Shown here: piece after piece, positions 24,181 to 29,743 of the stretch
How positions within the stretch are numbered: the first letter of the stretch is position 1
How the letters are laid out: every line of letters starts with the position of its first letter
Assembly: GCA_020855015.1 (NCBI GenBank)
Contig: JAHKLP010000104.1
Span: forward strand, 1-29,743
DNA: 29,743 bases
Origin: Methanobacterium sp.
Lineage (GTDB): Archaea > Methanobacteriota > Methanobacteria > Methanobacteriales > Methanobacteriaceae
Direction: 5' to 3'
The notes under the pieces: generated by a model
The model's input: the letters and a program-made list of their open reading frames with translations, nothing else
Told to the model about the DNA's origin: nothing
Databases searched by the model: none
Translations under genes and position numbers: made by a program

Positions 24181-25316
24181 AATTCTATCGTATCATGGCT
24201 GTAAGCCGCAGGGTATTCCGTGATGTGGCCAATGATAAGCGCAGCCTTGCGTTGTTGTTTTTGGCACCAATCTTTGCCATGTGCATATTTGGTCTGGCAT
24301 TCAGTGGTGATGTGGAGGATGTCGATGTTATAATTGTAAATCAAGACCAGGGATTCACATCACCCCTTGGGGAAACCACTTACTTTTCAGAAAAGATAAT
24401 CTCAAACTTGGATAAAGAGGTTTTGAACATCCAAAATATGAGTAATGTAGATGAAGCCCGAAAAGAAGTGAAAGAAGGTAAGTCCTCAGCAGTTATCATA
24501 TTCCCTGAGGAATTCAGCAAGAACGCTATTTTAAAGACAACAAATACCTCTTATCCATATAGCGCAGAGATTATAATCCAGGGTGATGACAGCATAACCA
24601 ACATAAAAAATGCCATAGTTAAAACGGTAAACGAGGCCCTTTCCGACACCATGACAGGGGAAGGAGTTAGCGCACCTTTAAAAGTAACCTCTGATCCAAT
24701 TTATGGGGATGATGCCGAGTTTGTTGACTTTTTTGTCCCAGGAATCCTGGCCTTCGTAGTATACTTGCTTACAACCATTCTCACACTCATCACTTTCGTA
24801 GGAGAAAGAGCCAATGGCACATTGGAACGAGTGTTAGCCAGTCCAGTGACTGAAGGGGAGGTCGTAACTGGATACGCGATCACATTTGGGACATTAGGAA
24901 CATTACAAGTTGCATTATTACTATCAGTGGCCATACTGGTGTTCAACATAATAGTGGTGGGCAATGTATTGCTGGCGTTCATGGCAGTGGCCATTCTAGC
25001 CGTAACCTGCCAAGCACTGGGGATACTACTTTCTAGCCTTGCTAAAAGGCCAGAACAAGCAATACAATTTTTCCCATTTGTTGTTTTGCCAGCTTTCTTG
25101 CTTTCAGGTGTATTTTGGCCCATTCAAGCTATACCCGAATGGTTAAGGCCTTTATCATACTTGGTACCTCCTACCTATGCAGTGGATGCCTGCCGGGCAG
25201 TCATGCTTAAAGGATGGGGTCTGGATAAAATATGGCCGGATCTCCTGGTGCTGGTGATATTTGCCATCCTGTTCCTGGTTCTGGCTGTTTGGTCATTGAA
25301 AAGAGGAAAGGAATAA
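24177..25316 (+). CDS. ABC-2 type transporter permease
   Basis: A 379-residue ABC-2 permease. The first membrane helix is at about 23-43, followed by a large external domain up to about residue 180 with the VDVIIVNQDQG strand, and then five helices, ending with VLVIFAILFLVLAVWSLKRG. The segment VGERANGTLERVLASPVTEGEVV before the second helix is the family hallmark coupling helix. It is the membrane half of the exporter with the ATPase at 23425-24180. Likely cargo is a lipid, antibiotic-like compound or small hydrophobic molecule; nothing nearby decides. Confidence 0.93.
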   Translation: MKFYRIMAVSRRVFRDVANDKRSLALLFLAPIFAMCIFGLAFSGDVEDVDVIIVNQDQGFTSPLGETTYFSEKIISNLDKEVLNIQNMSNVDEARKEVKEGKSSAVIIFPEEFSKNAILKTTNTSYPYSAEIIIQGDDSITNIKNAIVKTVNEALSDTMTGEGVSAPLKVTSDPIYGDDAEFVDFFVPGILAFVVYLLTTILTLITFVGERANGTLERVLASPVTEGEVVTGYAITFGTLGTLQVALLLSVAILVFNIIVVGNVLLAFMAVAILAVTCQALGILLSSLAKRPEQAIQFFPFVVLPAFLLSGVFWPIQAIPEWLRPLSYLVPPTYAVDACRAVMLKGWGLDKIWPDLLVLVIFAILFLVLAVWSLKRGKE

Positions 25317-25323
25317 TTAATAC

Positions 25324-25350
25324 CTTTTTTATTCTTTTTTCTTTTTTTTT
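25324..25350 (+). terminator. Strong oligo-T terminator of the ABC operon
   Basis: T6, T6 and T9 tracts separated by single A or C residues begin 8 nt after the permease stop. This is the strongest T-rich signal in the window. Confidence 0.7.
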
Positions 25351-25469
25351 AATAGAATTTTTGTCTAAGGGATTTTTTCAAGCTAATAAAAAGTTTGGTG
25401 CTTCTTGGGAAAATTAATTCATAAAAACACTTACAAATAAAATAGAATGTCATTATATAGCTAATTTTG

Positions 25470-25504
25470 AAAAAAATAAGGGAATGGGATATTATTCATA
25501 TCCC
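25470..25504 (-). terminator. Hairpin plus T7 terminator of the adhesin gene
   Basis: On the minus strand GGGATAT-GAATA-ATATCCC forms a 7-bp stem with 5-nt loop at 25486-25504, followed 9 nt later by T7 (25470-25476). It starts about 18 nt after the adhesin stop. Confidence 0.7.
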
Positions 25505-25522
25505 AATTTTTGGAGTTTTGGT

Positions 25523-28500
25523 TTATTTAATACGTTTTGGCAGTAATAATCCGCCTAACACCATTAACACAGCTAATACTAGTTTTGCTATTGGTGATCC
25601 CGTAGTTTGCATTCCCACAGTTTTGGAACTGGGTTTTGGAACTGTTTGAGCATTTACAGTTACCGTCTGGATGTTGCTTTCCAGGTTAGGGTCATAAGTG
25701 TCGGTTGAAAGGCTTGGTGCAAAGACGAAGATTCCAGCTCTAAGTACTTTAACTCTAACCAGTGCAGTTGGGTCTCCCACCACGACATCGCCGAGTATCC
25801 AGGTTAAAGTCCTGGTTACTGGGTCATAGATTGGTGTTGGTCCCTGGTCCACAGTAACATCCACGAAATCCATACCCTCAGGTATGGTTAGGGTAAATAC
25901 TACGTTTTGGGCAGTGTCCGGGCCTCGGTTACCCACTTTGAAGGTGATAGTGATGATTTCGCCAACGTAGGGGTTATTTTTACTGGCCCAACTGTTAATG
26001 TACAGGTCAGCTAATGGGACGTAGATTGCAGTGTTAGTGCCACTTGCAGTGAATGGATATTCAGTGAATGTTGCATGGGCAGTGTTAATAATGCCTCCAG
26101 TAACACCAGCCATGGTTGCGTTAACTCTGGCCACGAAAGTCCTAAACATATCAGGAGCTCCAAAGTCCAGGTTGAATGCAGCCCAGGTTATGGTTCTTGT
26201 GGCATCATCATATAGTCCACCATCACTGGCAGACACGAAATCCAATCCAATAGGCAGCACATCAGTTATAACTACGTTTGTTGCATTACTGGGCCCGTTG
26301 TTGTGTGCGGTGATAGTGAAATTCACCAAATCACCCACATTAGCTCTGTGATTAGTGGTATTATCCGTTTTGTTTAAAGTGATGTTAGCCATTTGAACGA
26401 ATACGTAACCTGTGGCAGTATTAGACTGTCCAGGGTATTCATCACAGGTTATGTATACGCTGTTGGGAATATTTCTACCAGCATGACTGGAATTGGTGAG
26501 GGATCCATAGCCAAATGTATACGATGCACTTGGAGCAAGTTCACTTAATATTGGGATTGTAACTTCTGTATCTGTGTCAAAGAAGTCATGTGCTACTAAG
26601 TTATGAGCTGTGTTAGGTCCATTGTTTGTCACAGTTATGGTATAATTTGCAGTATTCCCTACATTAACAGAACCGTTACCAGTTTTGGTTACGATTAAGA
26701 TTGCTGCAGGATCAACATTTAAAGTGGCGCTTCTATTCACCTCATCCTGAGGATAGGTTGACTGGGCCAGTGTTGCTGTGTTGTTGAAAAACCCTGTGGC
26801 ATTTACCAAGGCGACGATATCCAGATACACGCCTCCGGTAGGTACTGTTAAGCTTCCTATACTCCACAATCCGGTTGTGTAATCGTAGGTTCCGGCGTTG
26901 AGTGTGTGTGACTGATAAACAAGACCTGCTGGAAGCAGATCAGTCACATTCACATCAGTGGCTGTATCAGGACCAGTGTTCTGTACGGTGATAATAAAGT
27001 GTATAATATCACCATAGTTTGGATGATTGTTGGACACTGACTTGGTGAAATCTAAAACTGCCCGTGGTTCCACGTTCTGGTTAACGGTTACAGTTTGATA
27101 ATCCACGGTTACAGTGAATGTTGCAGCTCCTGAAGATGTTGGTGAGAATGTAGTTGTTGCTTGTCCATTTAGGGTGTACTCTGGTGTGTCAACAGTTCCT
27201 CGAGTGGCTGTGAAGTCTGTTTGCACATCATTAGGGATGTATCCTCCAACTGGGTTGCTGTCACTGTTCTGGGTAAGGTCGCCTATGAATTGTACAGGCA
27301 CTCCATTGTAAATAGGGTTAGGTACAATCAGGCGTAACATGACCCATGGATCAGCGTCCACTCCACTGGATACTCGTCCAGCAAGGGATGGGCTGCTACC
27401 TTCAAAGTTGGTTCCCCACCAGTTGTTTTCAGCGTTAACATTGATTCCATTGTAGCTGGCTATGTCGGGTAAGGTGTTGTTTAGGATCCGGTTGTAATTT
27501 ATTTGAGGTAATGCTAGGTTGGTTCTCAGGTAAACAGCACCACCAATACCACTGGATCCAGCATTACCTGGAATTCCATTAGTACCACCAGTTCCGGTTC
27601 CTTTTAAACCTCCGGCTCCTCCATTACCTGGAGTTCCAATGATGTTGTTGGTTAAGTTGTTACTGGTAACGATTAAGTAGGTTCCATTATGGTAGATACC
27701 GGCACCAGAACCGGACACTCCGCCGTTTCCGCCGTTTCCGCCGTTTCCGGAATTAACGTATACCCAATGATAAATCCACCAGTATCTCCATTGGTCACTA
27801 CCTTTACCACCGTTTCCACCAGTTCCACCATTACCACTGCGGTTGGATGTTACTGTTGATTCAGTGAGGAGTAGATAGTTGGAGTTGAAGATACCTCCAC
27901 TGTTTCCACCGGCACCACCGTTTCCACCAGTGCCTCCAGTATTTGGTTGAGTACTTTCTACGGCGTTTCCGCCGTTTCCGCCGTTTCCGCCGTTTCCAGC
28001 GGTGTTGTTAGAAATTTGTGAAGCCGAAATTTCCAAATTTCCTGTGTTGTAGATTGCTCCGCCGTTTCCGCCGTTTCCGCCGGTGTGTCCTGCGTAACCG
28101 TCAGGGTGAAGTAAGACTAAGCTACCATCACCTCCATCAGCTCCACTACCACCGTTTCCAGCGGTGTTGAAGTTGATTTCAGAGTTAGTTATGGTTGCTG
28201 TTCCTGTGTTGTAAATTGCTCCCCCATCACCACCAGTACCACCAGTACCTCCAATTATTACTTGAGTACCACCAGCACCAGCGTTACCAGCTAAGTTGTC
28301 GTGTATTAGGGTGTCGGATATGTCCAGGGTTCCTGTGCTGAAGATAGCACCACCAGAACCACCATTCCCCCCGTCACCTAATACTACACCATCCCCACCG
28401 TTACCAGCACGGTTGTTGTACATTTCACTGTTAGTTATAGTGAGAGTTCCTGTGCTGTAGATGGCACCACCATGGCCTCCATTGAAACCATTGGAATGAA

Positions 28501-29209
28501 GACTAAAGAATCCGTCAGTTCCATCTCCAGCACGGTTATCGTAGATCTCGCAATCGGTTATGGTTGCACTGCCGGTGTTGTAGATTGCTCCCCCATCACC
28601 ACCAATGCCACCGTAAGTAAGACTACCTCCATCACCAGCCTGGTTGTCTCTCAGGACACAACTAGTGAGGTATAATGTACCTTCGTTCCATATGCCTCCG
28701 CCATCATATCCATCAGGATGTAATATGGTTCCGTCGGATGCATGGCCGTTCTGGATAGTTAGGTTTATTAAGGTAACAGTGACCCCTGCAGGTATGTAAA
28801 TAACTGTACCAGTTCCACTTCCATCAATAATGGTGTCAGTGGGGCTGGCACCCATACCAATTAGGGTCAGACTTTTGGTAATGGTTAGCTGTTCAGAGTA
28901 TGTTCCAGCTTCGATCTGGATATGGTAACCATTCAGCGTGTTTGGCGAGTTAATGGCATTTTGTATGGCATTGGGGCCAAAAAAGCTTTCACCACTTTCC
29001 ACTACGTAGGGGTCAGTTAATTGTGAATCATTAATACTAGTGTTGGTTGTTATTAGTTCCTCACTTGTAGTATCATCAGCTGCTGAAACAGCACATGCTA
29101 ATGTTAATGAGAATACAAGCACAAAAAAAACCAATATTATTTTCTTCTGCAAATTACTTATCCCGTCCTTTTTGTTTGTTTGCTTAGCATTATATTCGTT
29201 TTTTGTCAG
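25523..29209 (-). CDS. Large secreted adhesin-like protein: Gly/Asn-rich beta-helix plus DUF11 repeats
   Basis: A surface protein of 1,228 residues if it starts at the CTG at 29209, or 1,209 from the TTG at 29152. Numbers here count from the TTG. Residues 1-25 are a signal peptide (KKIILVFFVLVF, cleavage near AVSA). Residues about 50-570 form a right-handed beta-helix with at least seven rungs of the type GGAIYNTGTATITNSEI, joined by Gly/Asn-rich loops, ending in NNWWGTN. About 605-695 is an Ig-like domain, then four DUF11 domains to about 1160 (each with a YTITVTNNGP-like strand), and a C-terminal anchor with MQTTGSPIAK, a helix and PKRIK. Such adhesin-like proteins are typical of Methanobacteriales. 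The CTG follows a perfect GGAGGTGA by 4 nt; the TTG has no good site. Confidence 0.9.
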   Translation of the reverse strand: MTKNEYNAKQTNKKDGISNLQKKIILVFFVLVFSLTLACAVSAADDTTSEELITTNTSINDSQLTDPYVVESGESFFGPNAIQNAINSPNTLNGYHIQIEAGTYSEQLTITKSLTLIGMGASPTDTIIDGSGTGTVIYIPAGVTVTLINLTIQNGHASDGTILHPDGYDGGGIWNEGTLYLTSCVLRDNQAGDGGSLTYGGIGGDGGAIYNTGSATITDCEIYDNRAGDGTDGFFSLHSNGFNGGHGGAIYSTGTLTITNSEMYNNRAGNGGDGVVLGDGGNGGSGGAIFSTGTLDISDTLIHDNLAGNAGAGGTQVIIGGTGGTGGDGGAIYNTGTATITNSEINFNTAGNGGSGADGGDGSLVLLHPDGYAGHTGGNGGNGGAIYNTGNLEISASQISNNTAGNGGNGGNGGNAVESTQPNTGGTGGNGGAGGNSGGIFNSNYLLLTESTVTSNRSGNGGTGGNGGKGSDQWRYWWIYHWVYVNSGNGGNGGNGGVSGSGAGIYHNGTYLIVTSNNLTNNIIGTPGNGGAGGLKGTGTGGTNGIPGNAGSSGIGGAVYLRTNLALPQINYNRILNNTLPDIASYNGINVNAENNWWGTNFEGSSPSLAGRVSSGVDADPWVMLRLIVPNPIYNGVPVQFIGDLTQNSDSNPVGGYIPNDVQTDFTATRGTVDTPEYTLNGQATTTFSPTSSGAATFTVTVDYQTVTVNQNVEPRAVLDFTKSVSNNHPNYGDIIHFIITVQNTGPDTATDVNVTDLLPAGLVYQSHTLNAGTYDYTTGLWSIGSLTVPTGGVYLDIVALVNATGFFNNTATLAQSTYPQDEVNRSATLNVDPAAILIVTKTGNGSVNVGNTANYTITVTNNGPNTAHNLVAHDFFDTDTEVTIPILSELAPSASYTFGYGSLTNSSHAGRNIPNSVYITCDEYPGQSNTATGYVFVQMANITLNKTDNTTNHRANVGDLVNFTITAHNNGPSNATNVVITDVLPIGLDFVSASDGGLYDDATRTITWAAFNLDFGAPDMFRTFVARVNATMAGVTGGIINTAHATFTEYPFTASGTNTAIYVPLADLYINSWASKNNPYVGEIITITFKVGNRGPDTAQNVVFTLTIPEGMDFVDVTVDQGPTPIYDPVTRTLTWILGDVVVGDPTALVRVKVLRAGIFVFAPSLSTDTYDPNLESNIQTVTVNAQTVPKPSSKTVGMQTTGSPIAKLVLAVLMVLGGLLLPKRIK
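27720..27750. repeat. 9-bp tandem repeat array in the adhesin (unit CCGCCGTTT)
   Basis: About three in-frame copies of a 9-bp unit encoding Gly-Gly-Asn on the minus strand. Copy-number change would add or remove GGN without a frameshift. Confidence 0.85.
27962..27998. repeat. 9-bp tandem repeat array in the adhesin, second block
   Basis: Four copies of the same GGN-encoding 9-bp unit, with a variant first copy (GGCGTTTCC). It is the longest of the three arrays. Confidence 0.85.
28059..28083. repeat. 9-bp tandem repeat array in the adhesin, third block
   Basis: About 2.7 copies of the same 9-bp unit, next to the beginning of a beta-helix rung (GGAIYNTG). Confidence 0.8.
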
Positions 29210-29246
29210 TTTTTCACCTCCTTCATGTTTTTTCGCAATGCTTAGC
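29182..29246 (-). promoter_or_regulatory. Possible leader hairpin enclosing the adhesin ribosome binding site
   Basis: In the minus-strand transcript GCTAAGCATT (29246-29237) can pair with AATGCTAAGC (29191-29182) at nine of ten positions, with one A-A mismatch. The loop of about 45 nt contains the Shine-Dalgarno GGAGGTGA (29221-29214) and the CTG at 29209. Such a fold could affect translation. Not tested. Confidence 0.3.
29214..29221 (-). promoter_or_regulatory. Perfect Shine-Dalgarno upstream of the adhesin
   Basis: GGAGGTGA on the minus strand, the full complement of the 16S tail. The only suitable codon at normal distance and in the adhesin frame is CTG at 29209, 4 nt away. The ATG that overlaps it on the 5' side opens a frame that stops after six codons. 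Confidence 0.75.
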
Positions 29247-29398
29247 TTTAATGACGTGTTAATTGTTTTTTAAAGGCATAATTTTAATCATACCTTGGAA
29301 AATTGTTGGTGGCTGTCATTATTGTTAATAGTGTTTTTCCAGGTTTAAATAATTTTCATTACTTTTTTGTGAACATGTCACTAAGAAAATAGATTATC

Positions 29399-29410
29399 TT
29401 AAAAAAAAGC
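29399..29410 (-). terminator. T8 terminator after the edge gene
   Basis: On the minus strand AAAAGC is followed by T8 (29408-29401), about 24 nt after the stop of the gene ending at 29432. Confidence 0.55.
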
Positions 29411-29427
29411 TTTTATGGTGTAGTATA

Positions 29428-29453
29428 AGGGTTATAGATCAGGGTTATAGATC
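29428..29453. repeat. 13-bp perfect tandem duplication across a stop codon
   Basis: AGGGTTATAGATC occurs at 29428-29440 and 29441-29453 in direct contact. On the minus strand it changes the end of the edge gene: one copy would read LIYNPYTTP-stop, two copies read LIYNPDL-stop. Confidence 0.95.
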
Positions 29454-29743
29454 AGCCTGCGAAAACCTAAGAAAATTAAAAACTTATTTTTTATCTTTAT
29501 ATTTCGTTGGCCCAAGGTAAATCTACGAAGCAGATCTCCCAAGCCCCCACCTGTCAACACATCCATCAACAAGTCCCCATATGTGGGATTATGGATATAG
29601 AGGTTAGTTTCCAGGAATTTTTTAAGATTGGAACGTCTTAAAAATGCTATAAGGATGCTGGTGCTAATTAAAAGAATCATAACTACTAAAAACACTCCCA
29701 TTGTTCCCCAATTATGGAAATTGGCCACATTCATAGCCAGTAG
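29432..29743 (-). CDS. Single-helix membrane protein of unknown function, probably 5' partial
   Basis: Not recognised. From the ATG at 29734 it has 100 residues: a hydrophobic helix at about 13-34 (GVFLVVMILLISTSILIAFL), then a basic cytoplasmic part with SNLKKFLETNLY and a Gly-rich LTGGGLGDLL stretch. The frame is open to the window edge (reading Leu-Leu-Ala before the ATG) and no Shine-Dalgarno is visible in the nine bases available, so the gene may begin outside. Its last residues were changed by a 13-bp tandem duplication. It lies upstream of the adhesin on the same strand, with about 220 nt and a terminator between, so it is probably a separate unit. Confidence 0.6.
   Translation of the reverse strand, partial: LLAMNVANFHNWGTMGVFLVVMILLISTSILIAFLRRSNLKKFLETNLYIHNPTYGDLLMDVLTGGGLGDLLRRFTLGQRNIKIKNKFLIFLGFRRLIYNPDL

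Noticed and set aside
24701..25123. 140-residue minus-strand frame inside the ABC permease
   Set aside because: Ser/Thr/Asn-rich low-complexity shadow of the permease helices; no start signal.
27720..28083. Short regular repeats as a CRISPR array
   Set aside because: The repeats are 9-bp contiguous codon units in frame within an adhesin, with no spacers and no cas genes.
29040..29273. 77-residue plus-strand frame opposite the adhesin signal peptide
   Set aside because: It is a shadow of the signal-peptide codons and leader, with no ribosome site.

Overview
The window comes from a methanogenic archaeon, most probably a Methanobacterium or close relative in the Methanobacteriales. The evidence is AT-rich DNA, archaeal TATA-type promoters with T-tract terminators, Shine-Dalgarno sites of the GGTGAT / GGAGGTGA type, a trpEGCFBAD operon facing a TrpY-type regulator, a hydrogenase maturation HypC, a two-CCG-domain heterodisulfide-reductase-like protein, a MurG-like glycosyltransferase and a very large adhesin-like protein made of a Gly/Asn-rich beta-helix plus DUF11 repeats. 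No insertion sequence, CRISPR array, integrase or rRNA was seen.

Layout. 1-2700: the 3' part of an Fe-S CCG protein, an MBL-fold hydrolase, a GyrI-like ligand-binding protein and a TMEM175-like membrane protein. 2800-5200: three SAM methyltransferases, two in one operon and one divergent. 5240-7700: a compact four-gene operon on the minus strand (eight-helix membrane protein, MarR regulator, flavodoxin, CDP-alcohol phosphatidyltransferase), whose promoter carries two 22-bp dyads exactly 20 bp apart. 7870-9880: a divergent CopB-type copper P-type ATPase. 9940-11380: an unusual CPBP protease / zinc-ribbon / RDD fusion, followed by a 410-nt spacer and a tRNA-Ser(CGA). 12150-18730: the complete trp operon on the minus strand, facing trpY across a 78-bp promoter region with three TRP-box-like sites in helical phase. 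19500-25320: hypC, a divergent disulfide-reductase-family flavoprotein, a MurG-like glycosyltransferase, a TrmB regulator and a divergent two-gene ABC exporter. 25500-29743: the adhesin and one edge gene of unknown function.

How the genes work together. The trp operon encodes the whole chorismate-to-tryptophan route, and its seven proteins contain one Trp residue in about 2,170 codons. TrpY probably represses both promoters when tryptophan is abundant. The MarR protein probably represses its own operon and perhaps also copB across the shared intergenic region. TrmB probably controls the divergent ABC exporter.

The most useful corrections to a default annotation are three start sites: hypC (TTG directly before the essential Cys), trpB (21 nt inside the longest ORF) and the adhesin (probably a CTG after a perfect Shine-Dalgarno, 57 nt upstream of the first usual-type start codon). 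The best leads for something new are the MarR membrane/flavodoxin operon with its double operator, the CPBP-zinc ribbon-RDD fusion and the disulfide-reductase homologue with an altered active site. No clearly new defence or mobile system was found.
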